From Nitrososphaerales archaeon TH5894 (GTDB taxonomy: Archaea > Thermoproteota > Nitrososphaeria > Nitrososphaerales > Nitrososphaeraceae), in the NCBI GenBank assembly GCA_014523485.1, contig JAATVK010000073.1, positions 1 to 15,670 on the forward strand: a stretch of DNA of 15,670 nt, written 5' to 3'. The notes beneath the pieces are model-generated. The model worked only from the letters and a program-made list of their open reading frames with translations, ran no database searches and was not told where the DNA came from. Positions 5,809-12,830 of this stretch are shown here, one piece after another (position 1 is the first letter of the stretch; each line of letters begins with the position of its first letter). A program made the translations under genes and the position numbers.

Positions 5809-6414
5809 ATGGTATCGGGAAGGTACTTCAATCGAGGAGTAAAAACTTTAGATAATCCAGACATAGGGTACGTTGTAAGAGAAACTCCAGATAAGATAAT
5901 AGTATTTGGTGGTAAAGGAAATAGATATGATATTCCATTATCTGAGATTCAACAAGTAGGTGCAAATGTTCTTATCGGTCTTCCGTTTTCAGAGTTAAAA
6001 AGTAAATATAGTGTAAAACGAAATGACCCACTCCCCACCAGTAGGACAGATCCCTGGAAAGATGATAAACATCAGGTTGACTTAGCATATTATGAAGGAA
6101 AATACCCCAAATCTCTCTTTAACAAAGGAGTGAGGGCTGAAAATGAGGATGATCTAGGTTTTGTAGCAAAAGAAACAAATGACAAGATAATAGTATTTGG
6201 ATATTCTAATGATCGATATGATATTCCCAAATCCGAAATAATAGCAGTTGGAATGAATGTGATAATTGGAAAAAATTTTCCAGAATTGTCAAAGTATAAA
6301 GTGGATAGAAATGCCCCATTACCAACAGGAGAATCAATTGAAACAATTGCTGAAGAAGCTTTTCCTGAAAATCACCATAGACAACAAGAAGATAACCAGA
6401 GTTTTTCTAAATAA
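5809..6414 (+). CDS. Tandem PRC-barrel-like two-repeat protein
   Basis: A 201-aa soluble protein of two copies of a roughly 70-residue beta-rich unit, residues 7-77 and 104-173. Each copy reads FN(R/K)GV, DxG(Y/F)V, (R/K)ET.DKIIVFG, RYDIP.SEI, VG.NV.IG, F.EL, KY.V.RN.PLPT. The short strand pattern and the YDIP.SEI segment resemble PRC-barrel-like domains common in ammonia-oxidising archaea; the family label is inference. The copies differ enough to be an old internal duplication. A 26-residue charged linker joins them and a polar acidic tail follows. There is no signal peptide or membrane helix. The leaderless TATA-driven start at 5809 is well supported. Function is unknown; PRC-like folds often mediate protein or RNA contacts. 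Confidence 0.75.
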   Translation: MVSGRYFNRGVKTLDNPDIGYVVRETPDKIIVFGGKGNRYDIPLSEIQQVGANVLIGLPFSELKSKYSVKRNDPLPTSRTDPWKDDKHQVDLAYYEGKYPKSLFNKGVRAENEDDLGFVAKETNDKIIVFGYSNDRYDIPKSEIIAVGMNVIIGKNFPELSKYKVDRNAPLPTGESIETIAEEAFPENHHRQQEDNQSFSK

Positions 6415-6620
6415 TTAATCCATATGTGGACAAATTCTTTATTTTATTTTTAATTAATTTATAAGTAAAATTTATTCTAGGGATGTTCTAATTTTTTTGT
6501 TTACGAGTACAATCACTACTATATCAGTGTATGTAAGAAATAAAAAAATCCCCAAATTTAATACTACGTTTTTATAATTAATAAATACAGTGAATCCAAA
6601 ATTTTACTCTCTACCAATGT
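6415..6620. other. Intergenic stretch without a visible gene
   Basis: AT-rich, with no protein-like frame and no RNA gene seen. It contains T-rich stretches directly after the PRC-like gene that could serve as a transcription stop. Confidence 0.4.
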
Positions 6621-6630
6621 TATATAATAA
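6621..6630 (+). promoter_or_regulatory. TATA box of the small membrane protein gene
   Basis: TATATAATAA is centred about 26 nt upstream of the ATG at 6651. This favours 6651, and not the TTG at 6728, as the real translation start. Confidence 0.5.
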
Positions 6631-6727
6631 ATAGTGATGCATTTATATTGATGGTTTCTAAAAAATTTTTTCTGCTATAATTTTCTTCATATTACACCAT
6701 GGAAAAGAAAGAAGAAATATAATAATA

Positions 6728-7006
6728 TTGGGAGAATCGATTCTAGCAATAGGATTTATTGGAATGATAATTACTAGTTCTATAGTAATACAAGATATAG
6801 CTAATAACAACTTGACTCCCAACGGTTATCCTAAAACAGCAATTCTGGGTATTTCTGTCTATTCTTTTGAATATGTATTTCTTTTTATAACAATTTTTGG
6901 AGTTTTTTTATTCTCAGGAGATGGTTGCAATGGATTCAAAGAAAAAACAAAAAAAAATATTTTTGAACTTTTTTTTAGTAATAGAAATATTTTGATATCA
7001 GGTTAA
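6728..7006 (+). CDS. Small hydrophobic membrane protein, start probably frameshifted
   Basis: The frame from TTG 6728 gives 92 aa with at least two membrane helices: about residues 4-24 (ILAIGFIGMIITSSIVIQDI) and about 43-66 (ISVYSFEYVFLFITIFGVFLF). A Lys-rich C-terminus follows. The frame is open upstream to 6662 and reads KIFSAIIFFIL, another hydrophobic segment, but has no start codon there. A TATA box at 6621 points to ATG 6651, which reads MVSKK and then hits a stop. Adding one A to the A6T6 run at 6660-6671 would join MVSKKIFSAIIFF to the main frame and give about 118 aa. I recognise no family. Function unknown. Confidence 0.5.
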   Translation: MGESILAIGFIGMIITSSIVIQDIANNNLTPNGYPKTAILGISVYSFEYVFLFITIFGVFLFSGDGCNGFKEKTKKNIFELFFSNRNILISG

Positions 7007-7196
7007 TATTCAACTTTTTAATTTCAAATCTAATTCAATTAAGGAGTCACTTTCTAAGCAAATCGATAACTAAATAATAAAAACATACATTTTATGAAAA
7101 AATACTTGATCAATTGGTAAAGTATAGACTTTAGTACAAAGGTCTTATAGACAACAAAATAATTAATTATTTGTCTAAGAAAAGTTATTAATTTCC

Positions 7197-7208
7197 TTTT
7201 ATTATATA
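7197..7208 (+). promoter_or_regulatory. TATA box of the 105-aa protein gene
   Basis: TTTTATTATATA sits roughly 15-26 nt before the ATG at 7223, consistent with a leaderless archaeal promoter. The surrounding TATATA repeats make the exact box uncertain. Confidence 0.45.
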
Positions 7209-7222
7209 TATTATATATTAAT

Positions 7223-7540
7223 ATGCTTGCAAAGATTATTGACTATAATAAATATATGGTAAGGGTTACTCAACTGGATATTGATGATTATGGCTCTATA
7301 ATACCAGTTGGAGATGTTGAATTATTATTCTCCCCAAATAATCTCAATGTTTATGAATTATTAAAAAATACAACGTATGCAGCAATATTTACAGAAAAAG
7401 ACATTTATAATGAAGGATCGGTAGACTTGAAATTAGATGTCAACTTAAATAATATCATTTTGGTAATTCCAATGACCCTAGACGAACTTAATGATGAAAA
7501 AAAGAAAGTAATTGAGTCAGCTGGGAGATACAAAGAATAA
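7223..7540 (+). CDS. Hypothetical 105-aa soluble protein
   Basis: ATG at 7223 with a TATA box just upstream. The protein alternates short hydrophobic strands (MLAKIIDYN, YMVRVTQLDI, GDVELLFS, YAAIFTEKDI, NIILVIPMTL) with acidic loops and ends in a charged helix (LDELNDEKKKVIESAG). This suggests a small alpha/beta or beta-sandwich fold with no membrane segment. It is acidic and has no Cys. I do not recognise a family and there is no motif that suggests catalysis. It is converged on by the Rieske gene, with 17 bp between stop codons. Confidence 0.6.
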   Translation: MLAKIIDYNKYMVRVTQLDIDDYGSIIPVGDVELLFSPNNLNVYELLKNTTYAAIFTEKDIYNEGSVDLKLDVNLNNIILVIPMTLDELNDEKKKVIESAGRYKE

Positions 7541-7557
7541 AATAAATAAATAAAATC

Positions 7558-7923
7558 TTAAGGAATATCTACATAGATATTATTTTCTTTCTCAACTATT
7601 TTATAAATAACTAAGTCATTTGATTTTTTCCATTCTGGACTTTGATTCAACCATTTGGGAGGAATATTTTCAAGTTTTCCTGTATTAATATTATACTCAA
7701 AATCATGCAAATAGCATACTATACGCTGCTTGCTATATGATATAGCACTCTTGGATAACGATGCACCTCGATGTGGACAATAATTATCACAGGCAAATAA
7801 TTTACCGTTAATTTTACCGATTAAAATATTAATTACTTTACTATCAGGTCGTAAATGAAAGACTTTCATACTATTATCTTTTATCATATTGATACCACAT
7901 ATCTTGTGAAGCATGTCTCCCAT
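7558..7923 (-). CDS. Stand-alone Rieske [2Fe-2S] ferredoxin
   Basis: An approximately 121-aa soluble electron carrier. The Rieske ligands are visible as CPHRG (Cys49, His51) and CYLH (Cys70, His73), with 18 residues between the two boxes, counted from the ATG at 7923. GKINGKLFACDNYCPHRGAS and the later DFEYNINTGKLENIPP match the NirD/dioxygenase-type ferredoxin pattern, and there is no N-terminal anchor. The longest frame reaches TTG 7977, but a TATA-like box (reverse complement of 7941-7953) would then lie inside the coding region. With ATG 7923 it stands about 25 nt upstream, so I chose 7923. ATG 7914 is also possible. Partner enzyme unknown; no oxygenase or nitrite reductase gene is adjacent. 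Confidence 0.82.
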   Translation of the reverse strand: MGDMLHKICGINMIKDNSMKVFHLRPDSKVINILIGKINGKLFACDNYCPHRGASLSKSAISYSKQRIVCYLHDFEYNINTGKLENIPPKWLNQSPEWKKSNDLVIYKIVEKENNIYVDIP

Positions 7924-7940
7924 TACTCGAGAAAGTATCT

Positions 7941-7953
7941 TATTTATTTTATA
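7941..7953 (-). promoter_or_regulatory. TATA box of the Rieske gene
   Basis: The minus strand reads TATAAAATAAATA, centred about 25 nt upstream of ATG 7923. It decides the start choice for the Rieske protein. Confidence 0.45.
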
Positions 7954-8163
7954 GTATTTTATTTTTATAATAATCAATTCTTCTAAATATTTTTAAAATT
8001 TAGAGAGACGATGACGTTGGGAGTTATAGTACAACTAAAACATAGAATTGTTATTATTCAAGATATTACCTTTTTTATTGAAATCAACTAAACATAGCCA
8101 TAAGATCATTTTTGTTTAAGTTAAAAATACTAAAGTTGAAATATCTAAGAAAATATAGAATCT

Positions 8164-8592
8164 ATGAAAACATTGAGAATAGCTAGTTTTATACCAGCAA
8201 CTGAGGTTAGAACATATCTTTCAGATAGGTCCTATGGTGGAGGATATAGTGGTGGAGGAAGAAGAAGTGGTGGAGGATATGGAGATAGAAATAGACCTAG
8301 ACGTTTTCGTCATTCACCAGTTAAGGTAGGCGAACAATACGATGTAACAATAGAAGCTATTAGTAACAGAGGAGATTCGGGAGTTGCTAAGATAGAAGGA
8401 TTTGTAATATTTGTTCCTGGAACTAAGGTTGACGAAAAGATTAAAGTGAAAATAACTAAAGTTGGAAATGGCTATGCTACTGCAGAATTATCTCAACAAA
8501 CAAGCGATCAAACTGCTTCCGAAAACTCTGAACAACTACAAGAAGGTACTAAAGAGGGAGAAGAAGAAGGAGAAGAAGAAGAAAAGTCATAA
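8164..8592 (+). CDS. Gly/Arg-rich TRAM-domain RNA-binding protein with acidic tail
   Basis: A 142-aa protein in three parts. Residues 22-49 are low-complexity Gly/Tyr/Arg (GGGYSGGGRRSGGGYG, then RNRPRRFR), like an RGG box. Residues 52-109 form a TRAM beta-barrel: VGEQYDVTIEAISNRGDSGVA, then IEGFVIFVPGTKVDEKIKVK and GYATAEL. Residues 128-142 are a nearly pure Glu tail (EGEEEGEEEEKS). TRAM proteins bind RNA, and small archaeal TRAM proteins are proposed to act as cold-shock-type RNA chaperones. The first 20 residues (MKTLRIASFIPATEVRTYLS) are not part of either domain. No in-frame ATG follows within the N-terminal region, so 8164 is the only ATG start. A weak TATA-like TTAAAAATAC lies at 8121-8130. 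Confidence 0.85.
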   Translation: MKTLRIASFIPATEVRTYLSDRSYGGGYSGGGRRSGGGYGDRNRPRRFRHSPVKVGEQYDVTIEAISNRGDSGVAKIEGFVIFVPGTKVDEKIKVKITKVGNGYATAELSQQTSDQTASENSEQLQEGTKEGEEEGEEEEKS

Positions 8593-9105
8593 CAAGATTT
8601 TTTAAAAATCCGAGAATTGTGGACAGGATAGGTTTTATTTTTAAGAATCGCCGATTTATCTCTAAACTAGATTTTTATTTTTGATAATGTTTACAATTTA
8701 TGTAAAATATTAAGAACAAAATAATAAAAAATAAGCTTTAACATGATGTAATTGTAGTTATTGAATATGATGTAATGTATTTTTAAATTGTTATTAGTTG
8801 GTTAAATAATTTAATCTTTCTATCTTCCTCTATTGAATAATATTATAAACATGTATATGATCACTAAAATTAAATTCCTAAATAAAGACAAAAAATTGAT
8901 TAATAAGCACTTGGAATGTTTCGTTCATATATAAAATGTTCATTTGTTCTCTCTAAACTAAACTACCAACTGTGAATAATATACATTTAATAATAACTTT
9001 GTAGAGAATCTTCTAAATATTATTATTGATATTCCAAGCCAGGTATTTATTGACCTGATAAAAATTGTTTATCTATTAGATTTGAAAATCAAAACAAGAG
9101 AATAT
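8593..9105. other. Convergent intergenic region without a visible gene
   Basis: About 510 bp between the TRAM gene and the end of the nuo operon, which face each other. It is very AT-rich, and I see no protein-like frame or RNA gene. T-rich stretches after 8600 may end the TRAM transcript. A weak 5-bp hairpin CAGGT/ACCTG (9040-9057) lies about 50 nt past nuoN. A short direct repeat ATGATGTAAT occurs near 8743 and 8767. Confidence 0.45.
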
Positions 9106-10650
9106 TTAATTTTGAGTTATATTTCCAAATGGAGGAACTATTTGATCAATATGCGTAGGGACAGATATTGAGGCGAATTCCAGTAATGGCGCATGCCATA
9201 TACCAAATCCAACCATAAAAATGATAGCAAATACTAACACACCTAGAATGGCCTTAGGTTCTTTTACCCTTGACATATCATTACTTTCATCGAGGTACAT
9301 TTTTTTAATAATCCATAAATAATAACCGAGAGACAAGGCACTATTTAATAATCCAGCAATCGCTAAGTAAGGGCCCCAGGATATTACGGTTCCACTATCA
9401 ATCGCAGATTGAAAAAGTACCAACTTACTCCAAAAACCATTCAATGGAGGAACCCCAGCTAATGCTAATAATGATATTGATAATGCAATTGCTGTGATTG
9501 GCATTTTTCTTCCAAGTCCAGTATATTTTTCTAAACTGTAACTGGCTAATGCTATTGCAACAGCAGCAATAGCTAAAAATGAGGCCGATTTCATTACAGC
9601 ATGATTAAGAATGTGAAAAAGTGAACCATCCAGAGCAGAACTTGCGTAGGGGGCTAGTGCTAGTCCAATCATTATATACCCTGCCTGAGCTACACTAGAA
9701 TAAGCCATCATTCGAGGAACGCTTTTTTGTATAAGAGCACCAAAATTACCTACCGTCATAGTAATTACTGCTAAAATAGCAAGAACAATACTCCAATCAA
9801 GTCCAATTGCGAACATTCCAATTACTATAACTCTAATGGCTGCTGCAAATCCTGCTTTTTTTGTTCCTGCGGCCAACAAGGCACCTATTGTTGTGGGTGC
9901 ACCTTCATATGCGTCAGGCAACCACATATGAAATGGAACCAATCCCATTTTAAATCCAAAGCCAGCAACAAACAAACCTATTGCAAGATAAGAAATAGGA
10001 ATAACACCTCCTAGTTTGTCTGGCGTCTGATTTGATGCTGAAAGTTCAGCAAGAAGTGTGATAGAATCACCAATATTTGTAGTGCCTGTAACTGCATAGA
10101 CAAATCCTATGGCAAAGACTAGAATGGAGGATGAGAATGCCCCAAACAGAAAATATTTTATAGCAGCTTCATTTGAGATTGGATCTTTCTTGGAAAATGC
10201 AGCAAGAGCGTATGTTGGTATCGACATAAGTTCCCAAGCAATAAACAACATGACAAAATCGGTTGAATAGGCTATCAATATCATTCCTATTGTTGATAGT
10301 AAAAGTAACGAATAGTATGAAGAATAGTTGGAAATTCCTCTCATAAAGTTCCATGAAGAAGCTGAGACCATTATAGAGACGATTAAAAGAGATACCGCAA
10401 AGAAGGAACCGAACATATCATCTGTCAGCACATCATTTCCAAAATTCATCCCAGGCAGGGGTTCTCCACCTACCACTCGAGAGATTATTATAAGTAAGGA
10501 AAGAATTAAAGTCCCAAAAGTTATTGCACTAAACAGTTTATTTTTATTTTTTCCTTTTTCTTTTTTATAGGCATCTACTATGGGTATTGCAAGACCTACT
10601 GAGCCAAGAAGTATAATTATCATAATTGGCGTAGACGAAATATCAATCAT
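9106..10650 (-). CDS. nuoN: Complex I subunit N (NuoN)
   Basis: A 514-aa Mrp-antiporter-like proton-pumping subunit of the complex I membrane arm, with about 14 membrane helices. Channel residues are present: Glu140 in IAWELMSIPTYAL, Lys234 in FGFKMGLVPFHMWLPDAYEGAP, Lys264/265 in LLAAGTKKAGFAAAIR, and Lys409 in NGFWSKL. These correspond to E. coli NuoN E133, K217, K247 and K395 by motif. His350 and Lys354 lie in the HILNHAVMKSASFL helix. The ATG at 10650 is preceded by a purine-rich AGGAG and follows the nuoL stop by 20 nt. It is the last gene of the operon. Confidence 0.96.
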   Translation of the reverse strand: MIDISSTPIMIIILLGSVGLAIPIVDAYKKEKGKNKNKLFSAITFGTLILSLLIIISRVVGGEPLPGMNFGNDVLTDDMFGSFFAVSLLIVSIMVSASSWNFMRGISNYSSYYSLLLLSTIGMILIAYSTDFVMLFIAWELMSIPTYALAAFSKKDPISNEAAIKYFLFGAFSSSILVFAIGFVYAVTGTTNIGDSITLLAELSASNQTPDKLGGVIPISYLAIGLFVAGFGFKMGLVPFHMWLPDAYEGAPTTIGALLAAGTKKAGFAAAIRVIVIGMFAIGLDWSIVLAILAVITMTVGNFGALIQKSVPRMMAYSSVAQAGYIMIGLALAPYASSALDGSLFHILNHAVMKSASFLAIAAVAIALASYSLEKYTGLGRKMPITAIALSISLLALAGVPPLNGFWSKLVLFQSAIDSGTVISWGPYLAIAGLLNSALSLGYYLWIIKKMYLDESNDMSRVKEPKAILGVLVFAIIFMVGFGIWHAPLLEFASISVPTHIDQIVPPFGNITQN

Positions 10651-10670
10651 ATCTTATCTCTTCATTTCTC

Positions 10671-12830
10671 CTATAAGTATAACATAATTAGAACGATTAT
10701 AATTCCAGCCGCGAAGACAAAAAGATATGTTTGAGTTACTCCAGTCTGAGTGTATTTTACCCATTTTGACAAAAAGCTCATAGAATACTCTATAGCAGGA
10801 TTAATTCCTTGTGCAATCATATTTTCAAAATATAACCAAATGAGCTGGTATAGACGGAGCGGTATTTTTACAAATCCCCAATACAATAAACTATTAATGT
10901 ACCATCTATTATACAAGAAAAGCCATATATTCTTTAAAACAGGGTAGCGTGAAATAATTTCTGGATCTTTTTTTCGAATAATATAAAATAATATTCCTAA
11001 TCCAGCCCCTATACCAAAAGCTACAAATGATGACACTAATGCAATTGGGTTTAATGCTTCTGTTTCTTGGCCTGCACTCTGCCCTAAATTGTTTGTAGAA
11101 TGAGCGCTGTTTGCTTCTCCAATACCGAATGAGCTGGAAAGATAAGATGCCATGATGGAATGGATCTCTTGTTCAAAGAAAAATCCAACTAATCCAATAA
11201 ATACAGTAGAAATTGCTAAGATAGCAAATGGAATCCACATTATTGGTGAAACCTCGTGAATCGTATGTTTTGTATCTTGTTGATGGTTATGTTCATCTGA
11301 AGGTTGAGAAGATAAAGAAGACACAGATTGAGAATTGTTATAAGAGGTCTGTTCGATGGTTTGTATATGTTTACTCTTAGTACCGAAAAAGACCATTCCT
11401 ACCATCCTAAATGTATAAAATGCAGTCATTATAGCAACTATAAATGCAATGAAGAAAAGCGCTCCTCCAGTAGATGTTCCTGATTGTAAGAGTGCAGCAA
11501 AAATCGCATCCTTACTCCAAAATCCAGAAGTTATTAAAGGAGCACCTGCTAATGAGAGAGCTGAAAGTAACATAAAAATGAACGTTTTATTCATATTTTT
11601 CCGTAGTCCTCCCATATCCGTCATGAATCTAGAACCCACTATATGTAATATCGCACCAGCTGCCATAAACAAGGATGCTTTAAACATCGCATGACTCATT
11701 AGATGAAAAAATCCAGCAGTATAACCATCAACGAATTGAGTAGAAAGGCCTGCTATTCCTAGTGCCATCATCATATAACCAATTTGTGAGCCTGTGGAAT
11801 ATGCCAAAACCTTTTTGATTTCAGGATTCACAATGGCTTGGGTCGCAAGCAGAAATGCAGTTATTGCACCTATCCATGCAACTACCTCGAAGAAAGCTGC
11901 AGCATCAAATGCGGCCAAGGCAAAAAATAATGGTCCAATCCTAGCTACAAGAAAAACACCAGCTTTAACCATTGTAGCTGCATGTATCAATGCAGAAACA
12001 GGTGTAGGGCCGGTCATGGCTTCTATTAACCATTCATTTAAAGGAAATTGAGCTGACTTTCCTATCGCTCCTCCAAAAAGAAGAACAGCTGCTGGTACCA
12101 AAAGGTTTTGTTCCATCATAGTATGAGCCCAAGTTTGATCAGCTAGCAGTTCCTTAAAACCAAAAGTCCCCGCATACATAAAAATTAAAAACATGCCAGA
12201 AAGCATCATAACATCTCCTGCGCGTGTCATCAAGAATGCCTTTATTCCTGCATGCGTAGGGGATACCCACATTGCTATACCTTTTACAATATGACCTTCT
12301 CTGCCAACATAATCTTTTTTTCTATCTCCATACCAAAATCCTATCAACGCATATGAGGCAAAGCCTACACCTTCCCATCCAAAAAATACCATCAAGAGAT
12401 TATCCGAGAGAACAATCAATTGCATTGATCCTATAAAAAACAACATAAAGAACCAGTATCGTGTTAGATCCCTATCTCCATGCATGTAACCAACAGAGTA
12501 AATCATAATTAATGATGATACCCATGCAACAAGATTTGTCATAATAATACTCAGTGGATCTGCCAGTATTCCGGCTTTGATATTTAATGCAGAGATCCAT
12601 TGTATCTGACTATGGATTTCACTTCCAGAGATAGCTAGTGGAATGAGAGTAGCGGCAAGAAGCGCACTGATAATTGCAAATCCAACAGCACCGATATTTG
12701 TAATTCTAATGTTTTTTTTGGCTAAAGCGGGAATTAATGCTGCACCTACAAATGGCAGTATCCAAACAAGCCAGACATTTATAGCAATTCCTTCAAAACC
12801 TATTGATTCAACCATTTTTTTTCTTCTCAC
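10671..12830 (-). CDS. nuoL: Complex I subunit L (NuoL)
   Basis: A 719-aa antiporter-like distal subunit of the complex I proton-pumping arm. Key residues: Glu153 in GWEGVGFASYALIGFWY, Lys258 in GAIGKSAQFPLNEWL, the TGPTPVSALIHAATMVKAG block with Lys289, and SHAMFKASLFM further on. A hydrophilic Ser/Gln/His-rich loop (about residues 480-520, with DEHNHQQDTKH) interrupts the helices. The long C-terminus ends in a last membrane helix (FVFAAGIIIVLIML), consistent with the lateral arm of NuoL. The GTG at 12830 overlaps the nuoM stop as GTGA. The ATG at 12815 (residue 6, MVESIGF) is an alternative start, with GGAGG about 18 nt upstream. Confidence 0.96.
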   Translation of the reverse strand: MRRKKMVESIGFEGIAINVWLVWILPFVGAALIPALAKKNIRITNIGAVGFAIISALLAATLIPLAISGSEIHSQIQWISALNIKAGILADPLSIIMTNLVAWVSSLIMIYSVGYMHGDRDLTRYWFFMLFFIGSMQLIVLSDNLLMVFFGWEGVGFASYALIGFWYGDRKKDYVGREGHIVKGIAMWVSPTHAGIKAFLMTRAGDVMMLSGMFLIFMYAGTFGFKELLADQTWAHTMMEQNLLVPAAVLLFGGAIGKSAQFPLNEWLIEAMTGPTPVSALIHAATMVKAGVFLVARIGPLFFALAAFDAAAFFEVVAWIGAITAFLLATQAIVNPEIKKVLAYSTGSQIGYMMMALGIAGLSTQFVDGYTAGFFHLMSHAMFKASLFMAAGAILHIVGSRFMTDMGGLRKNMNKTFIFMLLSALSLAGAPLITSGFWSKDAIFAALLQSGTSTGGALFFIAFIVAIMTAFYTFRMVGMVFFGTKSKHIQTIEQTSYNNSQSVSSLSSQPSDEHNHQQDTKHTIHEVSPIMWIPFAILAISTVFIGLVGFFFEQEIHSIMASYLSSSFGIGEANSAHSTNNLGQSAGQETEALNPIALVSSFVAFGIGAGLGILFYIIRKKDPEIISRYPVLKNIWLFLYNRWYINSLLYWGFVKIPLRLYQLIWLYFENMIAQGINPAIEYSMSFLSKWVKYTQTGVTQTYLFVFAAGIIIVLIMLYL

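Noticed and set aside
9040..9057. Hairpin CAGGT/ACCTG as terminator of the nuo operon
   Set aside because: The stem is only 5 bp and no T run follows on the minus strand. It is too weak to call.
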